Positions 35,322-44,150 of a stretch of DNA of 64,000 nucleotides are shown here, piece by piece. The stretch covers positions 90,473 through 154,472 of the forward strand of contig JANLPG010000145.1 of the NCBI GenBank assembly GCA_031367105.1, given 5' to 3'. The stretch is from Palsa-1233 sp031367105 (GTDB lineage Bacteria; Gemmatimonadota; Gemmatimonadetes; Gemmatimonadales; GWC2-71-9). Every line of letters starts with the position of its first letter. Position 1 is the stretch's first letter. Below the pieces are notes generated by a model. The model was not told where the DNA came from and did not search any database. It was given only the letters and a program-made list of their open reading frames with translations. The position numbers were made by a program, and so were the translations under genes.

Positions 35322-36096
35322 GGCGAAGCACCTCGCTGACCGATCTTGCCCCGGACTCCGGGTCGCCCGAGGCGGCGAGAGCCGAACCGATCAACACGGC
35401 ATCGGCACCACTCGCCGCGGCCGCCTCGACATCGTCCCCCGTTGCCATCCCGCTCTCGGCGACCGCCAACAGGCCAGGCGGAACCAGGGCGAGCAATCGC
35501 CACGCGGCGGCACGGTCTATCGCGAAGGTGTCGAGGTCCCGGGCGTTCACCCCGATGATCTGGGCACCCGCGTCGAGCGCGATGGCCACTTCCGTTGCAG
35601 AATGGGCCTCGACCAGCGCGGCAAGGCCTATTTCTCCAGCAAACCGGAGCAACTGCTGCAACACCGTGGGGTCCAGCGCCCTGACGATCAGCAGTGCTGC
35701 CGCTGCGCCACCGGCGCGAGCTTCCAGCAGCTGGACTTCGTCGAGGATGAAGTCTTTGCGAAGCACCGCGGTCGGCACGGCCCCCGTCACCGCTGCCAAG
35801 TCCTCCAGGGAGCCGCCGAAGAAGGGGCCGTCGGTGAGGACTGAGATCGCTGCCGCCCCACCACGACTGTACGCCCGAGCCAATTCCACCGGATCCAGCC
35901 CTTCGTTGATCGCGCCGGCGGAAGGTGAGCGTCGTTTCACCTCGGCGATGAGGGCGACCCGATCCTGGCGCAGCGCAGCGGCGAAATCCGCCGGGACCGG
36001 CCGTTTCTCCGCCGCCCGCTCCAGCAGCACGCGCCGGAGGCGCAAGGCGGGGAGGCTCTTCCGGGTTGATTCGAGGATGGAGTCGAGTACGGGCAT
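35311..36096 (-). CDS. trpC: Indole-3-glycerol phosphate synthase
   Basis: 261 residues from ATG 36096, the normal family length; the frame continues to 36300 but enters the lexA region. Motifs are LIAEVKRRSPSAG (catalytic Lys), ISVLTDGPFFGGSLEDL, VLRKDFILDE (second Lys), GVNARDLDTF and AVAESGM. It closes the indole ring from CdRP. First gene of the minus-strand trp/pan run, divergent from lexA with about 70 bases between. No convincing promoter is seen on its side. Confidence 0.96.
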   Translation of the reverse strand: MPVLDSILESTRKSLPALRLRRVLLERAAEKRPVPADFAAALRQDRVALIAEVKRRSPSAGAINEGLDPVELARAYSRGGAAAISVLTDGPFFGGSLEDLAAVTGAVPTAVLRKDFILDEVQLLEARAGGAAAALLIVRALDPTVLQQLLRFAGEIGLAALVEAHSATEVAIALDAGAQIIGVNARDLDTFAIDRAAAWRLLALVPPGLLAVAESGMATGDDVEAAAASGADAVLIGSALAASGDPESGARSVSEVLRRGR

Positions 36097-36097
36097 C

Positions 36098-36126
36098 TTG
36101 CTCTTCGGTTTCCGTTCGGGTAGCTT
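36098..36126 (+). promoter_or_regulatory. Candidate lexA promoter
   Basis: TTGCTC (36098-36103), a 17-base spacer, then TAGCTT (36121-36126), about 40 bases before the lexA GTG. Three TTCGG motifs (36104, 36115, 36131) lie in and after the spacer and might form an autoregulatory operator. That last point is speculative. Confidence 0.45.
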
Positions 36127-36165
36127 CAACTTCGGGTTCTCTTCGCCATCGCCCCGGAGGCCGTT

Positions 36166-36774
36166 GTGCCACTCACCAGGAAGCAGCGCGAGATCCTCGA
36201 CTATCTCCAGGCAGCGATCACACGCAACGGCTTTGCGCCGAGCTTCGAGGAGATCGCCGAGCAGTTCGGGTATCAGTCGCTCGCGACGGTGCACGAGCAC
36301 CTGATCAACCTCGAAAAGAAGGGCTACATCCGCCGGGAGTACAATGAGAGCCGCGCGATTGAGGTGCTACCACCCCGTGGCAGCAGCGGTGCCACCGACA
36401 TCCCCCTGCTCGGCACCGTGGCCGCCGGCTACCCGATCGAATCGCTGATGAGTGGCGAGGTCGTGCCAGTTCCCGACAGCATGCTCCCTCGTCGCGGCCC
36501 CAACTACGCGCTCCGGGTCCGGGGCGAATCGATGATCGATGAGCAGATCCTCGATGGCGATCTCGTTGTCGTCAACGGGCGGGAAAGCGCCGATAACGGC
36601 GAGATGGTCATCGCCCTGGTCAACGGTAGTGAAGCCACAGTAAAACGCTTCTACCGCGAACCCGGTGGATGGATCCGGCTGCAGCCTTCCAACCCGGTGA
36701 TGCGCCCCCTGCGCTACCAGGAACGCGACGTGCTGATCCAGGGAGTGGTGGTGGGCGTCATCCGCAAGTTCTAG
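36166..36774 (+). CDS. lexA: LexA repressor, SOS regulator
   Basis: 202 residues. The N-terminal winged-helix DNA-binding domain begins MPLTRKQREILDYL, with the recognition segment YQSLATVHEHLINLEKKGYI. The self-cleavage site is Ala87-Gly88 in TVAAGYP. The catalytic dyad is Ser122 in RGESMID and Lys160 in ATVKRF. The GTG start at 36166 has GGAGG 5 bases upstream. It represses SOS genes until RecA filaments trigger cleavage. The recognition segment LATVHEHL is of the non-enterobacterial type, so the operator may differ from the E. coli box. Its stop codon shares bases with the trpD stop on the other strand. Confidence 0.97.
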   Translation: MPLTRKQREILDYLQAAITRNGFAPSFEEIAEQFGYQSLATVHEHLINLEKKGYIRREYNESRAIEVLPPRGSSGATDIPLLGTVAAGYPIESLMSGEVVPVPDSMLPRRGPNYALRVRGESMIDEQILDGDLVVVNGRESADNGEMVIALVNGSEATVKRFYREPGGWIRLQPSNPVMRPLRYQERDVLIQGVVVGVIRKF

Positions 36775-37823
36775 CGGCCCGCCAGCTGCCTCAGCGCATC
36801 GAGCCGCGCCGCTGCCGCACCGCTATAGAGCGCCGTCGTTACCGCTTCGACGGCACCTTCCCAATCGAGGCTGGCGCCCGACACATAGGCTGCCGCCGCG
36901 GCATTCAGCAGGACGGCAGCCCGCAGCGCCACGGGCACGGCGGCAGGATCCCGTAGCAGTGCTTCGATCCGGGCGGCGTTTTCCAGTGGTTCTCCCCCCT
37001 CGAGTCCATCCAGGGACGGCGCAGAAAGACCCAGTTTGGCGGGGTCCAGACGCCATTCCCTTACCTCGCCCGACTGGACCTCCCAAACCGCTGTCTCCCC
37101 GACCGGAGAGATTTCATCCATCCCCACTTCGGCGTGGACAATCAACGCGTGGATGGCATCGAGGCGCGCCAGCGCAGAGGCAATGATCGGAGCACGCCCA
37201 CGATCGGCGACGCCCACGACCTGGCGGGTGGCACCGGCCGGGTTGGCGAGCGGCCCGATCAGGTTCATCAGGGTCGGCACACCGAGTTCGCGGCGAATCG
37301 GTGCGACGTGGCGCATCGCGGGGTGGAAGGCGGGCGCGAAGAGGAAGACGAGTCCCACGGCATCGAGGACCGCCGCCGCCTGCTCCGGGGAGAGCTCGAG
37401 TGACAGTCCGAGCGCTTCGAGGACATCGGCCGAGCCGGACCGCGAGGTGAAGCTGCGGTTGCCGTGCTTCGCCACGGCCACGCCCGCCCCGGAAGCGATG
37501 AACGCCGCAGCCGTGGAAACATTCAGTGTGCCGGTCCGACCACCCCCAGTGCCGCAGGTATCGACCAGCCGGGCGACGTTGTCGCTCCGGACCACACGCA
37601 TCGCCTGCCGGAGTGCCCGGACCGCGCCCGCGATTTCGGCGGCGGTTTCGCCACGGGTTCGCAACGCGAGCAGGAGTCCTCCGACCGATGCCGGCGGCGC
37701 GCCGCCAGACATAATCTCCGTGAAGGCGCCGGCGGCCTCGCTCTCGCTCAGGGATTCACCTGCGGCGAGGCGGTGGAGCGCCTGACGGAGCGCGGTTGGG
37801 GAGGCAGGATCGAGGGTGGTCAT
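36771..37823 (-). CDS. trpD: Anthranilate phosphoribosyltransferase
   Basis: 350 residues from ATG 37823. PRPP-binding DTCGTGGGRTGTLNVSTAAAF, KHGNRSFTSRSGSADVLEALG, FAPAFHPAMRHVAPIRRELG and NLIGPLANPA are canonical. It joins anthranilate to PRPP. It lies apart from the trpCFB genes, beyond lexA, and has its own promoter candidate. trpE and trpG are not in the window. The TAG stop lies on CTAG, shared with the lexA TAG. Confidence 0.96.
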   Translation of the reverse strand: MTTLDPASPTALRQALHRLAAGESLSESEAAGAFTEIMSGGAPPASVGGLLLALRTRGETAAEIAGAVRALRQAMRVVRSDNVARLVDTCGTGGGRTGTLNVSTAAAFIASGAGVAVAKHGNRSFTSRSGSADVLEALGLSLELSPEQAAAVLDAVGLVFLFAPAFHPAMRHVAPIRRELGVPTLMNLIGPLANPAGATRQVVGVADRGRAPIIASALARLDAIHALIVHAEVGMDEISPVGETAVWEVQSGEVREWRLDPAKLGLSAPSLDGLEGGEPLENAARIEALLRDPAAVPVALRAAVLLNAAAAAYVSGASLDWEGAVEAVTTALYSGAAAARLDALRQLAGR

Positions 37824-37834
37824 CGGCGTGGGCA

Positions 37835-37864
37835 AGCGTATCGGGCCCGCGGCCCTTTTGTCAA
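37835..37864 (-). promoter_or_regulatory. Candidate trpD promoter with palindromic spacer
   Basis: On the minus strand a perfect TTGACA (37859-37864) is followed by an 18-base spacer and TACGCT (37835-37840), then 11 bases to the ATG. The spacer holds a GGGCC..GGCCC inverted repeat that could be an operator. No ribosome-binding site is seen, so the mRNA is probably leaderless or nearly so. Confidence 0.55.
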
Positions 37865-37886
37865 TATTCACAACAGTTTACGCAGG

Positions 37887-37915
37887 TTGCCGCCCCTCCC
37901 CGATCGGGCTACTTT
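37887..37915 (+). promoter_or_regulatory. Candidate promoter of the truA-pur operon
   Basis: TTGCCG (37887-37892), a 17-base spacer, TACTTT (37910-37915), then 10 bases to the truA ATG. There is no Shine-Dalgarno. This would drive the 13-gene run to purK and suggests leaderless initiation of its first gene. Confidence 0.55.
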
Positions 37916-37925
37916 TCGCGGCTCG

Positions 37926-38705
37926 ATGGAGCGCACTTTCCTGCTGGTCCTCGAGTTCGACGGCACGGACTTCTGCGGCTGGCAGCGGCAGGCCGAAGGT
38001 CGTTCGGTGCAGTCCGTCGTGGAGCAGGCACTGGGCCGCCTGGCAGGGAGTCCGCGGCGGGCCATCGGGGCCGGACGGACTGATGCCGGTGTCCACGCCT
38101 TGGGGATGCCGGTCAGTGCGGTGATGCCGGAGCGCTGGGGGGCAGGCGAACTCCTCCGCGCGCTGAATGCGGTACTTCCGGGCGATGTGGCGGTTTCTCA
38201 GATCCGCGAAGTCCGCCCGGGTACCGATGCGCGACGATCCGCCCTGAGCCGGCGCTATCGCTACGAGATTGGCCTCGATGGTACCAGTCGATCACCCTTT
38301 CGGGGTCGCACCGAGTGGCCATTGGGACGACCGCTCGATGTCGAGGCCTTGGCGCGCGTCGCCGCGATGCTACCGGGCGAGCACGACTTCCGCGCCTTCG
38401 CCGTGACCGGCGAACCGAAGCCGCACTATCGCTGCCGAATTCTCGAGGCCAGTTGGGCGCCTCGTGACCCGGTGCGGCTTCGCTTCACCATTGCCGCCGA
38501 CCGGTTCCTGCACCATATGGTGCGGATGCTCGTCGGAACGATGGTGGACATCGGCCTCGGACGACGACCGGAGAACGACATGGCGCGCCTCCTGACGCTG
38601 CCTCACAATGCGGAAACCAGCGCTCCCGCCCCGGCGGCGGGGCTGAGCTTTCTCGAAGCCAGCTACCCCGATACCATTTTCCTCGCGGAGTGCGCCACGT
38701 GGTGA
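37926..38705 (+). CDS. truA: tRNA pseudouridine(38-40) synthase TruA
   Basis: 259 residues. Catalytic Asp53 lies in GAGRTDAGVHALG. FDGTDFCGWQRQ at the N-terminus, YRYEIGLD, EHDFRAFAV and FLHHMVRMLVGTMVDIG are typical. It modifies U38-U40 of the tRNA anticodon arm. ATG 37926 is the first start consistent with the family N-terminus, and the longer frame upstream crosses trpD. It is the first gene of the long plus-strand operon; its TGA overlaps the htrA GTG. Confidence 0.96.
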   Translation: MERTFLLVLEFDGTDFCGWQRQAEGRSVQSVVEQALGRLAGSPRRAIGAGRTDAGVHALGMPVSAVMPERWGAGELLRALNAVLPGDVAVSQIREVRPGTDARRSALSRRYRYEIGLDGTSRSPFRGRTEWPLGRPLDVEALARVAAMLPGEHDFRAFAVTGEPKPHYRCRILEASWAPRDPVRLRFTIAADRFLHHMVRMLVGTMVDIGLGRRPENDMARLLTLPHNAETSAPAPAAGLSFLEASYPDTIFLAECATW

Positions 38706-40084
38706 CGCGTCGAATCGCCTTCCTGCTCGCCAGCTTGCTGCTGGCCGCGTGTCGCGGGGAACGCCGCGCCGGCGCCCAGCAGTCGGCTCCGCCGGCGGCC
38801 GGACGGGGCATCGACACCTCGCGCCGCACGGCGATTGTGGATGCCAGCGCACGGGTGGCACCGGCGGTGGTCTCGGTCCGCGTCACCCTGCCGCAGCCGC
38901 GACCCAGTTTCTACGAGCAGATGTTCATGCAACAGCCCCAGGGAACGCCGCAAAGTTTCGGAACCGGCTTCATCCTGCGAGCTGATGGTATCGTGATCAC
39001 CAACCAGCACGTCGTCGCCAACGCGCAGCAAATCACCGTCACGCTCGCCGACGGCACCGACGTCGAAGGGCGTTTGCTCGGGGAGGATCCCCTCACCGAC
39101 ATCGCCGTCATCAAGATCGAGCGGAAGGGGCTGCCGGTCGTGACCGTCGGACGGTCCCGTGACCTGATGATTGGTGAGTGGGCCGTGGCACTCGGGAATC
39201 CCTACTCGTTCCTCCTCGGTAACTCCGAGCCAACCGTCACGGCGGGCGTGATCAGCGCCACGGGGCGTAACATCCTCCCCACCGGCAACCAGTCGGGATC
39301 GTACCTCGATATGATCCAGACCGATGCCGCGATCAATCCCGGCAACTCCGGTGGCCCGCTCGCCAACGCGCTCGGCGAAGTGATCGGGGTCAACTCGTCG
39401 ATCTTCTCCGAAAACGGCGGTTCCGTCGGGCTCGGCTTCGCCATTCCGATCGAACGCGCGGTCCGCGTGGCCGAAGAACTCATTCGAAACAGCACCGTCC
39501 GACGCGCGTGGGTCGGGCTCACCGTCAATCCGATCGCTGGCACGGGCGACTGGAAGCAGAATGGTGGGGTGCCGGTGGGGGGCGTTGCCCCGGGTGGGCC
39601 CGCCGCGCGCGCGGGAATCTGCACCGGGGACATCCTGATGCAGGCCAATGGACGCACGCTGCGCAACTACCTCGACTGGGACGCAGTGCAGCTCGACCTG
39701 CACGTCGGGGATTCTGTCACGGTCGTCGGACGGAGCCGCGGCGAAGCTTTTTCCCATCGCGTCGTGACGGGTGACCTGCCATCCGTCACTGCACAGAAAG
39801 TGCGGGTACTCCAGAATCTCGACCTGATTACCGTGACGCCCGCTATCCAGGCGGAGCGGCGGATTCAGAGCGCCGCAGGTGCACTGGTCTACCGCGTTCC
39901 GCCCGATCTCTCGGATCAGACGGGAATCGCCGTTGGCGACGTCATCCTCGGGCTCAATGGGCAGGCCCTTCGCAGCGCCGAGGAAGTCGGTCGCGCACTG
40001 CAGGCGATCCGGGCAGGCACGGCGTTCATCCTGAACATCGAGCGGGGCGGAATGCGCGGCAATCTCCGGTTGCAACTCAATTGA
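38702..40084 (+). CDS. htrA: HtrA/Deg-type serine protease, lipoprotein, two PDZ domains
   Basis: 460 residues from GTG 38702 (GTGA overlap with truA). The N-terminal signal ends in the lipobox LLLAAC (Cys17). The trypsin-like domain has His103 in ITNQHVVA, Asp133 in PLTDIAVIKI and Ser216 in NPGNSGGPL. A PDZ domain follows from about 255 (RAWVGLTVNPI ... GGVAPGGPAARAGI), and a shorter second PDZ-like region lies near the C-terminus (GIAVGDVILGLNGQ). It is an envelope protein quality-control protease, membrane-anchored. Sitting between truA and purB, it shows the mixed nature of this operon. Confidence 0.92.
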   Translation: MTRRIAFLLASLLLAACRGERRAGAQQSAPPAAGRGIDTSRRTAIVDASARVAPAVVSVRVTLPQPRPSFYEQMFMQQPQGTPQSFGTGFILRADGIVITNQHVVANAQQITVTLADGTDVEGRLLGEDPLTDIAVIKIERKGLPVVTVGRSRDLMIGEWAVALGNPYSFLLGNSEPTVTAGVISATGRNILPTGNQSGSYLDMIQTDAAINPGNSGGPLANALGEVIGVNSSIFSENGGSVGLGFAIPIERAVRVAEELIRNSTVRRAWVGLTVNPIAGTGDWKQNGGVPVGGVAPGGPAARAGICTGDILMQANGRTLRNYLDWDAVQLDLHVGDSVTVVGRSRGEAFSHRVVTGDLPSVTAQKVRVLQNLDLITVTPAIQAERRIQSAAGALVYRVPPDLSDQTGIAVGDVILGLNGQALRSAEEVGRALQAIRAGTAFILNIERGGMRGNLRLQLN

Positions 40085-41520
40085 GCACCGATCGCTGGCA
40101 ATCACCGCTGAGCACGCGCTACGCATCCGCCGCGATGCAGCGACTCTGGGGTGAACCCCACCGCATCGGCCGCTGGCGTCGGGTCTGGCTCGCACTGGCC
40201 GAGGCTGAGCGAGAGCTTGGCCTCGACATTCCCGCCGAGGCGCTCGCGGCGATGCGCGACCACCTCGATGACGCCGATCTCTCAGCGGCCGCCGCGTTCG
40301 AGAAGCGGTTTCGACACGACGTGATGGCGCACGTCCACGCATTCGGGGTGCAGGCAGCTGCCGCCCGCCCGTTCCTGCACCTGGGCGCTACCAGTGCGTT
40401 CGTAACCGACAATGCCGACGTGCTGGTGATGCGCGACGCGCTGGCCCTGATCCTCGGTCGACTGCTCGACGTGCTGGAGAAGCTGCGACAGTTTGCCACA
40501 GCGAACGCCGACCTCCCCTGCCTGGCCTACACCCACTTCCAGCCGGCACAGCTCACCACGGTGGGCAAGCGCGCCACGCTCTGGATGCAGGACTTCGCAA
40601 TGGATGTCGAGGCGCTCGGACACTGCCTCACGACGATGCGCTTGCGTGGCTGCAAGGGAACCACCGGGACCCAGGCGTCGTTCCTCGAGCTGTTCGCTGG
40701 CGATCACGGCAAGGTCCGCGAGCTGGAGCGACGGATAGCCGAGAAGCTGGGAACGATGGCCGTGTTCGCGGTCACGGGTCAGACCTATCCCCGCAAAGCA
40801 GATGCCCAGCTCCTCGATGTGCTGAGTGGTATCGCGCAATCGGCATCCAAGTTTGCCACCGATCTTCGCCTGTTGCAGCACGAAGGGGAACTTCTCGAGC
40901 CGTTCGAGAGTGAACAGATCGGCTCCAGCGCGATGGCATACAAGCGCAATCCGATGCGAGCCGAGAGGATTTGCGCACTCGGGCGCCACGTGATCTCCCT
41001 GCAGGCCAACGGTGCCCACACGGCGGCGTCCCAGTGGCTCGAGCGGACGCTCGATGACTCCGCGAACCGCCGACTCACGTTGCCTGAGGCATTCCTGGCG
41101 GTCGATGCCATTCTCCTGCTCGCCGCAAACATCGTTGGCGGGCTGGAGGTGCGGGAGGCCGCGATCAGCCGTCACGTGCGTGAACAGATGCCCTTCATGG
41201 CCACGGAACGGTGGCTGATGCTCGGGGTGCAAGCAGGGGGCGACCGACAGACGTTGCATGAGGTGATCCGGGGGCACGCGCTCGCCGTGCACGAGGCGGT
41301 CGCCGCGGGCGCCAGCAACAACTTGCTCGATCGGCTGAGCGCCGATCCCGCCTTCGGTCGCATCGATCCCGCCACCCTGGCCGCAGAACTCCACCCCGTG
41401 CGGTACACCGGTCGCTCACCGCAGCAGGTCGCCGAATTTCTTGCCGAATATCTCGACCCGCTGGTCGAGCAGGCCCGCCCGCTCGCGGTGTCGGCCGAGC
41501 CCGCGGAGCTCCGCGTATGA
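40081..41520 (+). CDS. purB: Adenylosuccinate lyase
   Basis: 479 residues. The fumarase/aspartase superfamily signature is GSSAMAYKRNPMRAERI. HDVMAHVHAF, HLGATSAFVTDNAD, CLAYTHFQPAQLTTVGKR and GCKGTTGTQASF are typical. It releases fumarate from SAICAR and from adenylosuccinate. The TTG start overlaps the htrA stop (TTGA). The sequence pattern (TTGTQASFLELF) is of the form nearer to eukaryotic ADSL than to the short bacterial form. Confidence 0.96.
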   Translation: MSTDRWQSPLSTRYASAAMQRLWGEPHRIGRWRRVWLALAEAERELGLDIPAEALAAMRDHLDDADLSAAAAFEKRFRHDVMAHVHAFGVQAAAARPFLHLGATSAFVTDNADVLVMRDALALILGRLLDVLEKLRQFATANADLPCLAYTHFQPAQLTTVGKRATLWMQDFAMDVEALGHCLTTMRLRGCKGTTGTQASFLELFAGDHGKVRELERRIAEKLGTMAVFAVTGQTYPRKADAQLLDVLSGIAQSASKFATDLRLLQHEGELLEPFESEQIGSSAMAYKRNPMRAERICALGRHVISLQANGAHTAASQWLERTLDDSANRRLTLPEAFLAVDAILLLAANIVGGLEVREAAISRHVREQMPFMATERWLMLGVQAGGDRQTLHEVIRGHALAVHEAVAAGASNNLLDRLSADPAFGRIDPATLAAELHPVRYTGRSPQQVAEFLAEYLDPLVEQARPLAVSAEPAELRV

Positions 41521-42443
41521 GCGGCGCCCTGCTGACCACGAGCTCGCTTCCGCTGCCGCTCTGGCGACGGGGGAAGGTGCGCGATGTCTACGAGGTCGAC
41601 GCCGATCGCCTCCTTTTGGTCGCGAGCGACCGGGTTAGCGCGTTTGATGTGGTGATGACCGAGGCCGTCCCCGACAAGGGACGCGTCCTCACCCAGCTCT
41701 CATCCTTCTGGTTTCAGCGACTCAGCAGCGTCACCGACTCGCATTTCCTGACGGCGAGTACGGCGGCGATTCTGGTCGAGCTGCCGATGCTGGCCCCGTT
41801 CCGTGAGGAGCTTGCTGGCCGTTCGATGCTGGTCCGTCGCACGGCACCGATTCCATTCGAATGCGTTGTGCGTGGTTACCTCGCCGGGTCAGCCTGGGCG
41901 GAATACCGCGAACGCGGCACGTTGGCTGGTGAAGCGCTGCGCCAGGGTCTGGTGAACTCCGCCGCGATCGAGCCCCCGCTCTTCTCTCCCGCCACCAAGG
42001 CGGAGAGTGGCCACGATGAGAACGTCCCCTTCGCGCAGATGCGGGCCGCGCTCGGCTCCGATCTCGCCGACGGGCTGCGCGCTGCTTCGCTCGCCCTCTA
42101 CGCGGCAGGGTGCAAGTTCGCATTGGAGCGTGGCCTCCTCATCGCCGACACCAAGTTCGAGTTCGGGCTCACGCCTTCCGGTCACCCGATCCTGATCGAT
42201 GAGGTGCTGACCCCGGACTCCTCGCGCTTCTGGCCCGCCGACAGCTATGCCACCGGCCGTACCCAGCCGAGCTTCGACAAACAGCCGTTGCGGGATTGGT
42301 TGGCCGCCGAGCGACGGGCAGGAAGATGGGATGGCGATGCGCCACCACCGAGCCTGCCGCCCAATGTTGTCACGGCTACCAGCGCCCGCTATCGCGAAGC
42401 GTACCGACGCCTCGTCGGTTCCGACCTGGTGGAGGACCGATGA
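41517..42443 (+). CDS. purC: SAICAR synthase
   Basis: 308 residues. It begins with GKVRDVYEVD and continues with ASDRVSAFDVVMTEAVPDKG, ECVVRGYLAGSAW, HDENVPFAQM, LIADTKFEFG and IDEVLTPDSSRFWP. It adds aspartate to CAIR with ATP. The length matches the longer (about 300-residue) form rather than the 240-residue E. coli form. ATGA overlap with purB and with psd. Confidence 0.96.
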   Translation: MSGALLTTSSLPLPLWRRGKVRDVYEVDADRLLLVASDRVSAFDVVMTEAVPDKGRVLTQLSSFWFQRLSSVTDSHFLTASTAAILVELPMLAPFREELAGRSMLVRRTAPIPFECVVRGYLAGSAWAEYRERGTLAGEALRQGLVNSAAIEPPLFSPATKAESGHDENVPFAQMRAALGSDLADGLRAASLALYAAGCKFALERGLLIADTKFEFGLTPSGHPILIDEVLTPDSSRFWPADSYATGRTQPSFDKQPLRDWLAAERRAGRWDGDAPPPSLPPNVVTATSARYREAYRRLVGSDLVEDR

Positions 42444-43069
42444 TCCGGGTAGCACCTGAAGGACGTCCCTTCATCGCGGTCGCCTGGCTGCTCGCCGTCA
42501 TTTTCGCCGCGGTTGGCTGGTGGCTCGCCGTCGCCCTCTGGCTGCCGATCGCGGTGTGGGTGGTCGCATTCTTTCGCGACCCCGTGCGGAGCGGCCCACG
42601 AGGCAGCCAGTACGTTCTCGCGCCAGCCGACGGGAAGGTGGTCAGTATCATCCCGATCGATGAGCCAAGTGTGGTCGAGGGTGCCGCGACGCGTGTCTCC
42701 ATCTTCATGAACGTTTTCAATGTCCACGTCAATCGCTATCCGACCGACGGCACCATCACGTTGCGACGGTACCGTCCGGGGAAGTTCTTCAACGCGGCCG
42801 CCGAAAAGTCCGCGATCGAGAACGAGCAGAGCGATGTCGGGATCGCCTCGCCAGGCGGGCCGGTGCTGGCGCGCCAGATCGCTGGCCTGATCGCCCGGCG
42901 GATCATCACGGATCACGCCGAGGGGACTCGCGTCCACCAGGGCGAACGAATGGGCCTGATCCGATTCGGCTCCCGCGTCGACGTCTTCCTTCCCGCAGGC
43001 ACCCGAATCCTCGTCACGCAGGGGGACCTGACGCAGGCTGGCGTCACGGTAATCGCCGAATGGACGTGA
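42440..43069 (+). CDS. psd: Phosphatidylserine decarboxylase proenzyme (short type)
   Basis: 209 residues. Two N-terminal hydrophobic stretches (about 11-45), then FFRDPVR, APADGKVV, RVSIFMNVFNVHVNR, NEQ, and the processing site Gly177-Ser178 in IRFGSRVDV. Cleavage there would make the pyruvoyl prosthetic group on the small alpha chain. It makes phosphatidylethanolamine. This is the short, archaeal-like Psd form found next to pssA in many bacteria. It starts at ATG 42440 with GGAGG 4 bases upstream. Its end overlaps pssA by 10 bases. Confidence 0.95.
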   Translation: MIRVAPEGRPFIAVAWLLAVIFAAVGWWLAVALWLPIAVWVVAFFRDPVRSGPRGSQYVLAPADGKVVSIIPIDEPSVVEGAATRVSIFMNVFNVHVNRYPTDGTITLRRYRPGKFFNAAAEKSAIENEQSDVGIASPGGPVLARQIAGLIARRIITDHAEGTRVHQGERMGLIRFGSRVDVFLPAGTRILVTQGDLTQAGVTVIAEWT

Positions 43070-43902
43070 ACAGCACAAGTGCCGCCGAACGCCGCGGAAT
43101 GCGCCGAGTCGTGGTGGTGGTCCCGAGCGCCTTCACCCTCGGAAATCTCTTCTTCGGCTTCTGGTCGATTGTCGCGGCGCACCACGGCAATTTTCTGTGG
43201 GCCGGCTGGTTCATCATCTTTGCGGGTGTGCTCGATACGCTCGATGGCCGGGTGGCACGCCTCTCGAATACCGGCAGCCGCTTCGGCGCGGAACTCGATT
43301 CCCTGGTTGACGTGATCTCGTTCGGCGTGGCGCCCGCCCTGCTGATGTACTTCCTCGAGTTCAGCAATGCCGGCCGCTTTGGCTGGGTGCTCTGTTTCCT
43401 CTACGTGATGGCGGCCGCGATCCGCCTCGCGCGCTTCAACGTGGTCGCGGCCCAGGGCGGTAGCGGGACATCCTGGTTCACCGGGCTCCCCTCCCCCGCC
43501 GCCGGGATGACGCTCGCCGCCTACTATTCGTTTTCGCAGACCACGTGGTACAGCCAGTCGCTGGCCTACCTGAATCTGCAGAACTTCGGGCTTGCATTTC
43601 TGATGGTCGCGCTCGGCGGCCTGATGGTGAGCAACGTACGATACCCGCGCTGGCCCGCAGCCGGATTCGGCACGCCACGTCGGCTGGCAGGCCTGGCCAT
43701 CTACGTGGGCATTCTCGTGTGCGGCATCCTCTTCCCGGCCTACTTCCTCTTCCCGCTGGGGCTCGTCTACCTCTCCTACGGCCTGCTGCGGGCAACCTTT
43801 CGAAGCCTTTCGGATCGCGGCGAAGGTCGCGAGGGAGGCGACCAGCTCCCGATCACGCTCGTCCGCCACGGTCGGCCTCCGCGCCGACAGGAGCACGAAT
43901 GA
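43060..43902 (+). CDS. pssA: CDP-diacylglycerol-serine O-phosphatidyltransferase
   Basis: 280 residues with several membrane helices. The CDP-alcohol phosphotransferase motif DG-x2-AR-x8-G-x3-D-x3-D is complete: D62, G63, A66, R67, G76, D80, D84. It makes phosphatidylserine for the adjacent Psd. The C-terminal tail is hydrophilic and basic. It is inserted with psd between purC and purS. Confidence 0.95.
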   Translation: MDVNSTSAAERRGMRRVVVVVPSAFTLGNLFFGFWSIVAAHHGNFLWAGWFIIFAGVLDTLDGRVARLSNTGSRFGAELDSLVDVISFGVAPALLMYFLEFSNAGRFGWVLCFLYVMAAAIRLARFNVVAAQGGSGTSWFTGLPSPAAGMTLAAYYSFSQTTWYSQSLAYLNLQNFGLAFLMVALGGLMVSNVRYPRWPAAGFGTPRRLAGLAIYVGILVCGILFPAYFLFPLGLVYLSYGLLRATFRSLSDRGEGREGGDQLPITLVRHGRPPRRQEHE

Positions 43903-44150
43903 CGCAGCGCGTTCACGTCCGAGTGATCCCGCGCACCGGCCTGCTTGACCCGCAGGGACAGGCGGTCGAACACGCGCTTGCGGCCCTCGGTTTCTCGGGG
44001 ATCTCGGACGTGCGGATCGGCAAGGCGATCGAGCTCTCCGTCACCGCTGAGTCACCCGCGGCGGCCGAAGCCGTGGTGCGCCGGATGTGCGAACAGCTCC
44101 TCGCCAATCCGGTGACCGAAGATTTTGTGATCGAGGCAGACCGCCGATGA
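43899..44150 (+). CDS. purS: FGAM synthase subunit PurS
   Basis: 83 residues, typical length. The pattern VRVIPRTGLLDPQGQAVEHALAALGF, VRIGKAIEL and CEQLLANPVTEDFVIE is diagnostic. It is the small subunit that bridges PurQ and PurL, channelling ammonia in the multi-subunit FGAM synthase. ATG 43899 has AGGAG 5 bases upstream and an ATGA overlap with pssA. Confidence 0.95.
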   Translation: MTQRVHVRVIPRTGLLDPQGQAVEHALAALGFSGISDVRIGKAIELSVTAESPAAAEAVVRRMCEQLLANPVTEDFVIEADRR

